Shown here piece by piece: positions 46,632 to 58,519 of a stretch of 64,000 bases of DNA. The stretch is from NCBI RefSeq assembly GCF_041146795.1, contig NC_135170.1, positions 26,468,033-26,532,032 of the forward strand, given 5' to 3'. The stretch comes from Maylandia zebra (lineage: Eukaryota > Chordata > Actinopteri > Cichliformes > Cichlidae). The position numbers and the translations under genes were made by a program. Position 1 is the first letter of the stretch. Every line of letters starts with the position of its first letter. The notes beneath the pieces are model-generated. The model had not been told where the DNA came from. It did no database searches and saw only the letters and a program-made list of their open reading frames with translations.

Positions 46632-49600
46632 ATGGGGAAATCAAAGGTAAGTACCGGCCTGTGCTAAAAAATTAGCCGATGTGGATTGAAATGCTGCTAT
46701 TAAAGAGGCTATTTAATCATTGTTAGTTTGCGAAAAACCAGACTGTTACTTTTATTAAATGGAAACCCTGTTGGGTTGTAGTTAGCGATGAGTATGAAAA
46801 TGTGTGTAGTTTGTAAAGCTAGTTGTGTCGTGAGACCCTTTCACGTTAGCCTTCTTTTCACTAAACGTGAGACCAGCAACAGTCAGTAATTGACCCCTTT
46901 ACTAATATGTGTTTATCGCCCTCAACAGACCCGGAATCAGAAGAAAGACCGATTACAGGCCAACCATGAGGCCGAGGAGACTTACTCGGCTGTGCCCCAC
47001 ACTTTGGTGTTTCACCGGGGCCAGGTTGGAAAAAACGTGGGTCAGCTCATTATCGATATCCGAAAAGTCATGGAGCCCTACACCGCAGTCTCTCTCAAGG
47101 TCCCTTCTTTGAGTTCTTTAGGCAACTATTGTATTGATTTATTCATATTTTATTTCTGCAGACTGTGCGTGAAATCGTTTTACTTTTTTACCAAAAAAAA
47201 AAAAACAGGTTAGGAAGAAGAATGTGCTCAAAGACTTTGTTGCGATAGCAGGACCACTGGGAGTGACGCACTTCAACATCTTCAGCAAAACGCCCACCAG
47301 TATCAACATGGTAAGATGACCTTAGAGTATTGATTGACTGAGGCCTATAATTTACCTCTAAATGTGCTTGGTGTCAGAGCTAAAGTAGTTAAGTCATTTG
47401 AAAATAGCGAAATATTAGACCTTTTTTAATTTTTACATTTTATATTGTTTAATATTAGCAAGCACCTGGCTTCCTGTCACATCAAGTTGAGAATCCTTAT
47501 ATTAGACTGTAAACAAATGCATTTGCAACTGTATGTCAAATCTGTGGCTCTGTTATAAATCTAATCAAACATTCTTCTTACAGAGAGTTGCTCGTCTTCC
47601 CAAAGGTCCCATGCTTCATTTCCAGGTCACCAAGGTAAATAATTTAAACTGTGCATGCAAAATAAAACTAAATCAAATGAGTCATGGGTTCATGACATTT
47701 TAAAATGTGATTAATAAATGTTTTTCAAAGTAAACGCACTGATGTGCCCAAACTACCAAAGTTGCGATTTCTTTCTTGATCGTTCTATTCCTTACTTTTA
47801 CAAAGTTGTTTTTTTGTTTTGTTTTTTTTCCAGTACTGTCTTATCAAAGATGTCGTTTCATCTCTGAAGAAGCACAGGATGCACGAGGAGCAGTTCAAGT
47901 ATCATCCGCTGCTCATCCTTAATAACTTTGGACAAGATGGCATGCATATCAAACTTATGGCCACCATGTTCCAAAACATGTTTCCTTCCATAAATGTGCA
48001 CAAGGTGGGTTTTACCACTAAAGCTACTGCAATATTTTTTCCTTGGGTGACTCGAGGTTTAAAACCTCATTGATATGATGAAAGTATAGTCTTCTGAGTT
48101 TATGTGAAGATTTATCAAAAGTAAACGCTTTCTGATCTCTCTGTTGATCCATTCAGCTTTGTGATTGCCTAACCCTGACTTCCACTCAAGAGGAATGTTT
48201 CGTTCTGTTTCTTATGTTTTAGATAAGCCTCAACACCATCAAGAGGTGTGTCCTGTTAAGCTACAATTCCGAATCAGAGGAAATTGAATTCCGGCATTAG
48301 TAAGTAAAAATTGGCTATTCTTTATCATTTTAAGTTGCTTATAAACATCAGGTCACAACGCTTTTGAATCTATACATCTGCGCACACATCACAGATGATG
48401 CGCTGTTAAGGAACGTACACAAAACTAGTTCCAGTTACTTAAACCTACATTCAACAACAATCCTGTGAAATTCGGGCTCAGATGATGACAGACCTTGACT
48501 TGACTGTTCAGTGATCTATGTCCAAAGTAAACGCACTGATGAGCCCCCACAGGATAAAAACATTTGTTTGTTTGTTTTTACTCTGTTTACTGATTACACA
48601 TTGAAATTGACCAATATGTTGTTCCCACCCTGCAGCAGCCTCAAGGTTGTCCCTGTGGGAGTGAGCCGTGGAGTCAAGAAGCTGATGCAGGAGAGGTTCC
48701 CTGATATGAACAAGTTTGAGGATATCAGTGAGCTGCTGATGAAGTAAGGTTCTTTTTCAGGTACAATTGCTGTAGCCTCGAGGATTAAAAGGGGCTCGGA
48801 TTTGTAGCCGTTGGTGAGCTGGAGTTTTGTCTAATGAAATGTTCTTTGTAACCATTCTCAGGGGGGCAAACCTCTCAGAAAGTGAAGCTGAGCAAGATGA
48901 GGAGCACAACGTTACCGAACTTCCACAGGTCTACTCTGGAAGAGGCAACATGGCGTCCCAGCAGAGTGCCGTCCGCTTGACCGAAGTGCGTACGCGCACA
49001 AAGTTGATTTATTTTTTTATTTTTTTTTTCCCTAAATAGTGTTTGAGTGGTGCTGAAAATTTCATTGTGCTGTTCTCAGATTGGTCCTCGCATGACTCTG
49101 CGGTTAATGAAGATTCAAGAAGGGATGGGCGAGGGGAACGTCATATATCACTCCATGAGTAAGCGCATCCTTTTCCTAATTTTTTCTTTAGCATACGCAG
49201 GGGTGTACATGATGAAAAAAACTGTATGAATTCTATGATTTCTCTCTAAAAAAAAAAAGAAAAGTAAACGCTTACTGATACACCCTGAACTTGCAGAATT
49301 TTATTTATCGTTTGGAAGCTGGCAAAAACTGTTCTTAACCAGGAATTATTTGTACAATCCTTGTAGTCTCCAAGACGGAGGAAGAAATCCAGGAGATCCT
49401 GAAGAGGAAGGAGGCAAAGATAAAAGAAAAGGAGGAACGCCGGAAAAAGCAGGAGCAGAACATCGCTCAGAAGACAGAGAAAAAAGAAGAGCACAGGTAA
49501 TTTGGCTTTCAAATGTTTTGACTTTCCTTTTTTTGTATCCATTTTTTGATGCGGTTTATGACAAACTGTGTCTCCATTTCTTTCTCACAGGAAAAAGAGC

Positions 49601-50210
49601 CTGGAAGGCATTAAGAAGAAACGTGCCGAAGCTGAAGAGGACAGTGAGGTGGAGGATCCAGGGGCTCAGGACGGTCAGGGAGCTGATGCTGAGTCTGATG
49701 ACGAGGCAGAGTACTACAGACAGGCCGTAGGAGAGGAGCCAGAAGAAGGTGACTGTAGCTCATTTACTTAACACTTTTAGTTCACTGGGGTCTTTTTAAG
49801 TATTAACAGATGTTTTCCATGTAGGCATGTTTCCGAGTGGAAAGAAGAAGAGGAGGAGTTCAGAAAAATCTCATGGACCTGCCAAGAAGAGGAAGTTGTC
49901 CCCTGGTCAATCTTTAAAAGACAGAGGTTCCAAATCACCAGGAGGACAGCATAGAAACCAAACAGGGAAAAAACAACAGAAAGAAGGATGGAAGAAATCC
50001 AGGGATGGGGAAAAATCATTTGGGAAGAAAATGAAGCCTACAGGAAAGGCTTTTGGAGCAAAGAGAGCTGGAGAGCAGGATAGATTTGGTGGGAAAAGGA
50101 GAAATGGGGACAGACCATTCAAGTCTAAAAGTCAGAAAGGCAAAATGGGCTTTAATAAGAGTGCAGGAGGAAGAAAGCAAGGCTTCAAACAGAGGAAGGG
50201 AAAAGGCTGA
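46632..50210 (+). CDS. ppan: Peter pan homologue (PPAN / SSF1), ribosome biogenesis factor
   Basis: Twelve exons: 46632-46646, 46929-47099, 47209-47310, 47584-47634, 47834-48004, 48223-48299, 48636-48743, 48862-48985, 49080-49158, 49367-49496, 49591-49748 and 49825-50210, giving 523 codons plus stop. The protein starts MGKSKTRNQKKDRLQANHEA and carries a Brix domain (residues ~28-300: VPHTLVFHRGQVGKNVGQL, KKNVLKDFVAIAGPLGVTHF, IGPRMTLRLMKIQEG). An acidic segment (EAEEDSEVEDPG) and a very Lys/Arg/Gly-rich nucleolar C-terminus follow. SSF1/PPAN acts in the nucleolus in 27S pre-rRNA processing and 60S assembly. Four introns hold SNORD105-like sequences. A polyA signal lies at 50414. The receptor gene downstream is in the same orientation. 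Confidence 0.97.
47685..47750 (+). ncRNA. SNORD105-like box C/D sequence, ppan intron 4 (degenerate C box)
   Basis: Has the guide CAAAGTAAACGCA followed by box D CTGA (47739-47742) and a short TGGG/CCCA closing stem. The C box (CATGACA) departs from RUGAUGA, so this copy may be weak or dead. Confidence 0.5.
48070..48140 (+). ncRNA. SNORD105-like box C/D snoRNA, ppan intron 5
   Basis: C box ATGATGA (48075-48081), D' CTGA (48093-48096), guide AAAGTAAACGC and box D CTGA (48132-48135). The guide complements 18S rRNA GCGUUUACUUU, the SNORD105 target segment. The terminal stem is short. Confidence 0.75.
48474..48546 (+). ncRNA. snord105: SNORD105 box C/D snoRNA, ppan intron 6
   Basis: Closed by the stem GGGCTCA/TGAGCCC. 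C box GATGATGA (48481-48488), guide CCAAAGTAAACGCA and box D CTGA (48536-48539) within 73 nt. The guide pairs with 18S rRNA GCGUUUACUUUG, so it should direct 2'-O-methylation there. Human SNORD105 and SNORD105B also sit in PPAN introns. Confidence 0.88.
49201..49285 (+). ncRNA. snord105: SNORD105-like box C/D snoRNA, ppan intron 9
   Basis: Stem GGGTGTA/TACACCC, C box ATGATGA (49209-49215), guide AAAGTAAACGC, box D CTGA (49275-49278), 85 nt. It has the same 18S target as the other copies; the body contains a long A-run. Confidence 0.83.
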
Positions 50211-50413
50211 CCTTCAGTACTTCCTTTTAAACTGGACTTGGAGAAATTTTCTGTTTCCAACAGGAAACGTGGAAAAGTTATTTAACTGGTGAATGCTTTA
50301 TCTGCAAGTGACGCCTGTGAGAGTTTCCTGTTAGCATTTATATTTGTCACCAGAAAACCGACCTCTTTCTGTTATGCAAAGATCTTTGAATTTCAAACTG
50401 TATTTGCTCTGTA

Positions 50414-50419
50414 AATAAA
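50414..50419 (+). terminator. ppan polyadenylation signal
   Basis: AATAAA about 200 nt after the ppan stop codon, within GTAAATAAATTG. Confidence 0.7.
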
Positions 50420-50439
50420 TTGACTCCCAGTTTGTCTCT

Positions 50440-51660
50440 TTTTAATCGATCTTTTGTTTTACTAAACTTTAAGTAACTGCAAAGAGATACAAAGTTGGAA
50501 GAAAGCAGCCAGCAACTATTAGTATCTCTTCCTGAGTTGCTGTCCAAGCATGATGTCATGGAAACACTGTTACAGATGAGGGAAAGCTAAATGAAAAATA
50601 ACCGCATTACATGAGCACCTTTTGATACCAGTTTAAAATGAAATGAAATATTAAGACTTTTAATGAAAAGTTCATGTCACCTATTGTTTTTGACACATTA
50701 TTGAAAGCAAAATATGTTGATCTTTCTGAAAATAAAGTATCTGAGAAAAAGATGTTTAAGTATGATAAATGAAGATTCAAGTGTTTAAGGATCATAAAAA
50801 TGAACTTGACCTTTAATAGTCCTTTTTACTATATTTAATAACTGCTATGACACATTTTCTAAGCTTTCATGTACAGTTCTGAACATTTGACACCTACAAA
50901 TATTGATGTGAAATCCAGAGTTGCATTGAGGATAAGAAAAAGGGAAGTAGTATATTGCCAATCATAGCCAAACAAGTAATAATAAGCAAAGCAGCTCCCT
51001 CAGTGCATGTTGGCCCAGCACCACAAAAGGACGATGTTGGCTAGTTTTTTAAAATTCCTGGTCAGCAATTGACTTTTTGTTTTTACTCTATGTGATATGG
51101 AATAGATTACATTTGTTATAATGTGAATATATATATGTATAAATGATCCTCCCAAATTTAGACTAATGGCAGATGAAGGGAAAGATTAAAAAACAAAACA
51201 AATGTGGATGGAAGCTTTGCTACAACATACCTAATCTGTCCTGTGACTATTACAGATGCTTGACGTTGGCGTCGTGCTTTTCCTTCTTCTAGTTGTGAAA
51301 TAAAGACAAAGGGTATGAGGAAGTTGCTTCTATGCTCATGCGTGCGTTCCGCTTCTCGCTCACTTCTATCACCGACAGAGATAAGAATGGTACTTGAGAA
51401 GTGTTTCATATTTTTCCTATCTATCACGCAGGACTTAACTTTCAAGTCATAACGCACTATTCGTCACCCTTTCGGTAAGAGAAAAAAAGAATTCATTACT
51501 AAATATAATCTCTGTTTTAGCTGTAACACTTTTAAACTTTTAGATAGTGAAAAGCAGTTTCTATAAATAGCTTCAATAACTTCCTTTTCTACAAAAATAT
51601 AAATTTGTGCCAGAATAATTGTTGTTTTATTAGATAATGAAATTTAATGCATTAATATAC
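50440..51660. other. Intergenic / 5' region of the P2Y receptor gene
   Basis: No coding exon seen. A non-coding first exon of the receptor probably lies here, because an acceptor (GATTTGCAG at about 51664-51672) precedes the coding exon. In human, PPAN and P2RY11 also form a read-through transcript; nothing in the sequence excludes that here. Confidence 0.4.
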
Positions 51661-51716
51661 TTTGATTTGCAGGGCTTGGACAGTTCTAACAGTGTACCTA
51701 AAAGCAAATTAAAAGC

Positions 51717-52634
51717 ATGCTGTCTAACTTCTCTAAATGTGAGAAGTTTCAAACAGGCGCCCTGCCTGTGGTGTATGGAGTTGAGTTTGTCGTGGCTCTG
51801 GCTGGAAATCTGTTCGCCCTGTGGCTGCTGGTCGTCAAAGAGAGAAGAAACTGGCACACCGGTGTTGTTCTGTCATGCAACTTAGCCATCAGCGACCTGC
51901 TGTACGTCCTCACCCTGCCGTTGTTAATCGTCTACTACTCAAAGGACAAGCACTGGATGTTCGGCGACGCTGTGTGCAAGCTGGAAAAGTTTCTTTTCAC
52001 ATGCAACTTATATGTGAGCATCTTCTTCATCATGGCGATAAGCGTGAATCGATGCGTGGCCCTCGCTTGTCCATTTTTCACCCGCTCCTATATAACGCCT
52101 GGCCACGCCAAGGTCACCAGTATAGTCATATGGGTCATCGTTGGAGTCATTTCCAGTCCGGTGTTGAAATTTGCATCTGTTTGCTCAGATGGGTCTAATA
52201 ACAAAATTCAGTGCGTGTCCTTCTGCAACAAGACTGAACACCCTCACTATGTTTACAAATTTTTCCTCTCTATGTTTGGGTGTCTGTTTCCCTTCCTGGT
52301 TACTTTCACTTCTTACTGTGTGGTGATTTGGGTAGTTTGGAAGAATGTTAACATAACCCCTCTTGAGAAACGCAAAGTCGCCCTGTTAGTCGCATCAGTG
52401 CTTGTGCTGTATGCCATTTCTTTCGTGCCTTATCATTTCTTTCAGATTTATCACTTGCATCTAAGATTATTGCATCCGGACAACACTGTCTGTTGGATCT
52501 ATGATATGTACCAAGTGTCAAAGGGACTGGCAACTGTGAACATGTGTATCCATCCGGTCCTTTACATGGCTGTGTTTGACAGTATGAGAGTAGCATGTTG
52601 TGGAAAAAGCTCAGAAGACAACATCGGGGGGTGA
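51717..52634 (+). CDS. p2ry11: P2Y-type nucleotide GPCR, probably P2RY11
   Basis: Single coding exon, 305 aa, with seven membrane segments. TM1 has AGNLFALWLLV, TM2 NLAISDLLYVLTLP, TM3 VCKLEKFLF..ISVNRCVAL, TM6 LYAISFVPYHFFQIY and TM7 VNMCIHPVLYMAVF. The FVPYH motif and NLAISDLLYV are typical of P2Y-like class A receptors. Odd points are NRC at the DRY position and HPVLY for NPxxY/DPxxY. The start ATG follows an acceptor 45 nt upstream. The name rests mainly on position between ppan and eif3g, as in mammals; another delta-group P2Y-like receptor is possible. Expected ligand: extracellular nucleotide, at the plasma membrane. Confidence 0.85.
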   Translation: MLSNFSKCEKFQTGALPVVYGVEFVVALAGNLFALWLLVVKERRNWHTGVVLSCNLAISDLLYVLTLPLLIVYYSKDKHWMFGDAVCKLEKFLFTCNLYVSIFFIMAISVNRCVALACPFFTRSYITPGHAKVTSIVIWVIVGVISSPVLKFASVCSDGSNNKIQCVSFCNKTEHPHYVYKFFLSMFGCLFPFLVTFTSYCVVIWVVWKNVNITPLEKRKVALLVASVLVLYAISFVPYHFFQIYHLHLRLLHPDNTVCWIYDMYQVSKGLATVNMCIHPVLYMAVFDSMRVACCGKSSEDNIGG

Positions 52635-52816
52635 TGAGCTGTTGCTCTTGTTGTGGTTTTTGTGTACAGTCTAACACATGCAATGCAATGCATATAGCAC
52701 TTGCTTGACTTTCTTGTAGCTATCTTATTTCAAAGTGTTACTAGTCTCTATTATGACTTTTCTAAAACACTTTCATTGTGTTTCTTTTGGTTAATTTCCT
52801 GTTGGCCTAGTTCAGC

Positions 52817-52822
52817 AATAAA
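52817..52822 (+). terminator. P2Y receptor polyadenylation signal
   Basis: AATAAA in CAGCAATAAAAATT, about 180 nt after the stop codon. Confidence 0.55.
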
Positions 52823-52839
52823 AATTATACTGAATCAGT

Positions 52840-54230
52840 TATTTCTTTTCATTTTGTTTGCAAGGAGCCAGCCTTTCTTATATTTTTAAGTGCTCCTGAG
52901 CAATAGTTCTCTATGGTTTCACAAATTTTCAGTCCAGTCCTTGCATCTGATCACATCACCTGAAAAACGTTTTGTTTTTGTGTTTGTTTGTTTGTTTAAC
53001 CATTTTATACTGACATATGAATCATTCAAGCATTAACAAAGTCCTCTATGGCAAAGGATGAACCCGAGTTGTGTCTACAAATAACAGACAACATAGCAAA
53101 GAACCAATTTTTAAATGTATCTTTTAATTTTTTGTTGCTAGCAGCTTGTCAGAAAAATATTTTAACTTATTCAAAGTACTTTAGTTGAATCTATGAAAAT
53201 TCCCAAAGATAAATAAAATATTTTTTGCATCAACAACATGATTCCCAACGGGATATTAGTCAAGTGCAGTGTGTCCTTCAAAAAATCTAAGGAAACTGAA
53301 CAAGTGCAGAACAAAAGAAGAAGTGATGGGTCTGAAAAAATCAAGCTGTGTATGGCAAATGATCAGTCCTGACACCTCGCCTGAGATATGCATCTGGCCC
53401 TTGAGCAGATCTAACATTTCTTTGACCTATGCATCTCAGAATTTTCGGTTGTCTGCAGGAGAGACTGCACCCAATTGGACAAGAAACCAACTTCTTTTAA
53501 AATGCTTTACTACAATTGACAACATGTTAAATCAAGTCAACATGCCAGCTTCTAAAGTTGACCGACCATCATCTACAGACATCTACCACTTGAGTGAGAC
53601 AGGCTGCAGTGGTGCAACCTCTGTCCAAAGGATTTGTAAAGGTGCAATCTCCAGAAATACCTTATGTTCCTTGACTTGAATGCAGACCAACAGTGCTTTG
53701 AAGAATACTGCTAGAAATAAAGGTTTTCTAATGCCCCAAAATTTGCTCTTGAATGTGCTTCTTTTCCACTATCAAACATGTGAGGAAGGTTTGAAAGAAT
53801 CCAGAATATTATTTAATTTTCACTAATCTAGTTTTGTGTAGTAGAAGTCCCTTTAAAAATGTAGTTGGTCGAATTGAAAAATAAAAATCGTTGTTATTGT
53901 TGCTCTTAAAAAAAACTTTTTAAATTAAATTTCATGTTCATGTAAATTGCATGTTCGTGTCTTTGTTTGTTTGTTTTTAAACCCCTAAGATCTCAGATAT
54001 TGCTTTCTGTTAAAAACTTAATTTTACATTTGCGTAGAATTTTCCAGATTATTATCAACCCCGATGTTTAATTTGGTTTGGTTTTAGACAATGAGTTCTG
54101 CGCTCTTATTTTGAAGCAAAAAAAAAAGGGATTACACTATACTTTTATTGTGAAGTGGTAGGAAGTGCGTACAGTAGCGACGCCGCTCGACTCATACTGC
54201 TCCGGTCCTAAAGTAAAGCTAGCAGTGAGG
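52840..54230. other. Intergenic, then eif3g promoter
   Basis: A 136-codon frame (53269-53679) has unremarkable composition and no recognisable motif; an AATAAA follows at about 53716. I do not call a gene. The last ~60 bases (GTAGCGACGCCGCTCGACTC) should hold the eif3g start site and 5' UTR. Confidence 0.4.
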
Positions 54231-57200
54231 ATGCCGTCGAGTGAATACGACGAGTAAGTTCTGTTTGTTTCATTTCATACTGTGAAGTCTTTATTGAGCT
54301 CAAAATAACGTGGCATTTTCGCATCTGTCTTTCAGCTCCAAGCCCAGCTGGGCTGATCAAGTTGAGGAGGAAGGAGATGAAGGTAAAGAGCCTATTATCA
54401 GCTTTAGCTAATGCTAACACATCTGCTGTAGTCCAGTGACTCAAGACGGAGGCCGGCTAGGCGGTTTCCACTTCCACGTGGTTGTTAGGCGTAAACGTAG
54501 AGCTAAAAATGTGTTTACCTGAGACATTTGGGTTGTCTAATTATGCAAAAGCTGGAGTGATATATTCGTGTGACTGACATGGATGGACGATTTATTGATG
54601 AAAAGAGTTACCGATATATGCTGAGGCCTGTAACAGTGACGTAAGCAGGGTCTCTCAGTACTAACATGAGTGCAGCTATCAGCTAGCAGGCTACGCTAGC
54701 AACACAGCTGTGTTAGAAGTAGGGTTTCAGCGCCACGGGTAATCAAAAGTCAATAAGTGTCTTATTGCAAATAAGAACACCCGAGTGTGAAATCCAATTC
54801 AGAACTGGATATTTGATCAAAAGATGAGCCTTGATGGTGCTTTCATTGAGAGTTTGATTGAATACGTGGGAAGCGAAGCTCTTCAGAAACGGGGCGTGAA
54901 AAACAATCGTTTTTCTAGCAGTTTCAAGGACTAAACTGAATGTTTTCTTCACAGGCACACTGCCATCCCCCAAGGAGACCATCAAAGGAAATATTAAAAC
55001 TGTCACGGAATATAAAATAGATGATGATGGAAAGAAGTACAAGGTAATAAAACGTTTATTATGTCGTTTTTACAAGACTCATTATACAAAGTCTTATCTT
55101 CATTATATTTAAATGGTTAAAAATGCATCTATCATTGCATTTGTAGACCAATAGAGTTATAAGAATGGATGCAGTGATTGCATTACTTTTTTTAAGGAGA
55201 TATAGATACTGTCTGTAGTGCTGTAGGACAAGTAGTTTTTTCTCCCACTCATTGATCCTTTGCTAAGCATGGGTGTCGCCCATGTAGTAATTGCAGTCTA
55301 AAACAGGGCTCTGGAGGAGCATGAAAAAAATGGCTGCACAAAAAAGTGCAGGAAAAACGGTTGTTTAGGGGCAGGGATAGCTCAGTAGGTAGAGTGGTTG
55401 CCCCATGATCGGAAGGTCGGGGGTTCGATTCCCCTTAACAGCTACCCTGAGGTACCCCTGAGCAAGGTACCGTCCCTACACACTGCTCCCCGGGCGCCCA
55501 ATGGCTGCCCACTGCTTCACTGAGTGAATGGGTTAAATGCAGAGAGCAATTTCCCCACGGGGCTCAATAAAGTACAATAATGTACACACTTTCTTCTTCT
55601 TCTTCTTCTTCTTCTGCTTCTGTTACTGATACAACTGCAGTTCTGTAACGGAGTGTGATAAGGTTTATCATCGATTGTGTAAGGTTATCAGGCTTTAGTC
55701 TGTGGTGTCCATGGTCAACCCTGGGCTGCACCTCTGAAACCCTGTGGCACATGATGGGTTGTACAATTTATTTTGAGCATTAGAACTTCATAAGCTATGA
55801 GTAATATATGTTAAAAAGCAATTACAGGCACATTTAAAACATAGATACAGAGTAAAACCCATTCTTGTTTTCCATCTACTAGATTCTAAATTTACAAACT
55901 TCTCAATTGACATGTTATACAGCAAAGTTACAGATGTAGTCATTAAATGGTTTTTAATATTTTATTGATACCAGATGCCCTCTAGAGGTCATAGTTTCAT
56001 CTGAAAGCTTCGAGTAAGACTGCATTTTTCAAGATTTGTATAGATTTTATTAGAGGCGCATTAGTGGCTGCGGTAAAGCAGGTCATCTACTAACTGGAAG
56101 GTTGGTTGTTCGAACCGAACAACTTGCTGCTCCAGTCTGCATGCCAAACTATACTTGGGCAAGACACTGAACCTGATGCTTTCATTGAAGTGTTAATGTT
56201 AGATAGAAAGCAAGGTAGAAAAAATGCTTTTGTTAATTGGTGAATGAGACATGTTGCATAAAGCCTGAATAGAGTAGATGACTGCTAAATGAGAACCAGT
56301 CCTTTTAACATAACCTTCTTAAATATTTGCACTTGCTGTATACAAAGAAACTTGTTTGTAATATTATTAATTAATATTAATATTGATTTATATGTTGTTG
56401 ATTTTGTTTCTTTGTCCTCTAGATTGTGCGAACCTTTAAGATTGAGACAAGGAAAGCCTCAAAAGCTGTTGCCAGAAGAAAGGTCTGTCTTTAAATTAAA
56501 TAAAAGTAAACCTTTTTCCACTTTATCCATGAGCAAAATAGTAAACTCTGTGTCAAACATTATCCCGCACTCATTTCAGAACTGGAAGAAATTTGGTAAC
56601 TCTGAGTATGATGCACCAGGTCCTAATGTTGCCACCACTACCGTCAGTGATGATGTCTTCATGACTTTCATCTCCAGCAAAGAGGTGAGAGTCTTGCTTT
56701 TTTGTGTTGCTGCTTTTGTTTACTGTTCTAATAAAAAAAAAAAGTTAACTATGGTGTAGCTTTGCCTTTTTACTTGATGTATCTTTTTCATTTTGTAGGA
56801 CTTAAATGCCCAAGACCAGGATGAAGATCCGATGAACAAACTGAAAGGACAGAAGATCGTGTCTTGTCGTATTTGCAAAGGTGATCACTGGACTACACGC
56901 TGTCCGTACAAGGACACCCTGGGCCCAATGCAGAAGGAGCTGGCTGAACAGCTCGGGCTTTCTACTGGAGACAAGGATAAGCCTGCTGGTTCAGGTATCA
57001 TGAACATACCATTCATATAGTCAAATTTTTGCTGTCAGATGTTCTGTTGCGGTTTGGTGTTCCTAAAGTTATCATGACTAATGTTGCATGCTTTTCCTTT
57101 CACCAGCGGAGCCAGAGCCTGCACAGCCTGCACAGAGCAAGACCGGGAAGTATGTTCCTCCGAGCCTGAGGGATGGAGGCACCAGAAGAGGGGAGTCCAT

Positions 57201-58439
57201 GCAGCCTAACCGCAGAGGTGGGTGCACATTTTCTGCTTATACTATTCACACCCATTATTCTTTGAGAAATTGCCATAGGCATTATAAAACATGGATGTAA
57301 CTTCCAGGTCAGAAAAATGAAGCCAGTGCAGCAATGCAGCCATCTGGTGGCTTTCTATTGTGTTGCCACCAGATGGCGATAGAAATGCAGGGTTTCAAAA
57401 AGACTTCCAGTCCTATAGAAGTTTAGAGGGAAAGGCTTTCTTAGTTTATGGGCTCTCACTTATTTTTTTTCACTTTTTTGGAAGTCTTAGTAATGCTATG
57501 TTTCAAAAGGGAAGATGAAATTGCATGCTCAATGGCTAATGAGTTGTCAGTCAAAAGACATTACACTGAGCTTGCAGTGTTACAGTCACACCCAGCCTCC
57601 CAAATTGCGTCCAGTTTTTGCAACCGAGATGGCAACAGTGGAAATGCTAAACTTCAGGGCTTCAAAACAGATCTTTAGAAACTAGTGGATGGTGTAATGG
57701 TAGTGGTATTATGGTTGATAATGCCTGCACAGCCTCAAGTATTGTTCAATAGAAACACTGTTTGTTTTTGACAGCTGATGACAATGCTACCATTCGTGTC
57801 ACCAACCTGTCTGAGGACACCCGTGAGACAGACCTGCAGGAGCTCTTCAGACCATTTGGCTCAATCTCAAGGATCTATTTGGCCAAGGACAAGAACACGG
57901 GACAGTCGAAGGTCAGTTATAAAGCGAACATTTGATTTAATAAAGTGTCAGCAACAATTTCTTAACAAACCTCTTTCCAAGACGGTGTAGCTGATAAATT
58001 GACTACAGTGTTTAGTTTTCTGTTCGTAAGAAAATACACAAACATGTTGTCCGTCAAGTGTTCCAGTGAAAGTGAAAATTGAGTGCTTGACTTTATTATT
58101 GTCGTTTTTGTATATATTTTTTTAAGTATCAGCTGCTGAGTGTGGGTGCGTTTTCTTTTCCTTTTTTAAAAAACTGTTGACATTGAACTGAAACTGAGCA
58201 TGGTTCAGTAATCTCATCCTGTTTCCAACAGGGATTTGCCTTTATCAGTTTCCACCGTCGGGAGGATGCAGCAAGAGCCATCGCAGGAGTGTCAGGATTT
58301 GGATATGATCATCTTATTCTCAATGTTGAATGGGCCAAGTAAGTTCAGTCTGTCAGTTTTGTCAATGTACTTGTCATAATGTTGTATAATCTTGTCGCTG
58401 ACTAAATTTCACTCTCTTTGCAGACCGTCAAACAACTGA
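54231..58439 (+). CDS. eif3g: Translation initiation factor eIF3 subunit G
   Basis: Ten exons: 54231-54253, 54336-54382, 54955-55043, 56423-56482, 56580-56684, 56799-56994, 57107-57217, 57775-57911, 58232-58338 and 58424-58439, giving 296 codons plus stop. The N-terminus ([16 protein letters not shown]) and [21 protein letters not shown] match the eIF3g family. A zinc knuckle [13 protein letters not shown] (C131, C134, H139, C144) and a C-terminal RRM (residues ~215-293: [36 protein letters not shown]) are complete. It is a cytoplasmic subunit of eIF3 acting in scanning and 40S recruitment. Intron 3 is enlarged by two SINEs. Gene end is convergent with ICAM-like gene 4. Confidence 0.97.
55362..55590 (+). 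repeat. tRNA-derived SINE in eif3g intron 3
   Basis: The head has pol III promoter boxes of a tRNA (GATAGCTCAGTAGGTAGAG as A box, GGTTCGATTCC as B box). A body with CCCTGAGGTACCCCTGAGCA follows, ending CAATAAAGTACAATAATG. Confidence 0.85.
55591..55622. repeat. (CTT)n microsatellite
   Basis: About ten CTT units directly after the SINE tail, probably grown from it. Confidence 0.9.
56050..56290 (+). repeat. Older tRNA-derived SINE-like repeat in eif3g intron 3
   Basis: A decayed tRNA-like head (GGCTGCGGTAAAGCAGGTCA, then GGTTGTTCGAACC as B box) leads to GGGCAAGACACTGAACC and a tail ending near ACTGCTAAATGAGAA. Confidence 0.55.
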
Positions 58440-58506
58440 GGAATTCAGTGTAAATCCCAGGAAGATTCCATATTTTATTGTCATGGTAAAATATGGCTGT
58501 TACCGT

Positions 58507-58512
58507 AATAAA
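58507..58512 (+). terminator. eif3g polyadenylation signal
   Basis: AATAAA 68 nt after the stop codon. A minus-strand AATAAA at about 58765-58770 could end ICAM-like gene 4, so the two genes would converge within ~260 bp. Confidence 0.75.
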
Positions 58513-58519
58513 GAGAGTA

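Noticed and set aside
49827-50210. Lys/Arg-rich frame as a separate small gene
   Set aside because: It is the last exon of ppan, joined in phase to 49591-49748.
53269-53679. 136-codon frame after the P2Y receptor gene
   Set aside because: No motif, signal peptide, homology-like pattern or splice context; likely chance in a 3' region.
55377-55450. Possible genuine tRNA gene
   Set aside because: A and B boxes are present but the body continues as a SINE, and no complete cloverleaf is evident.
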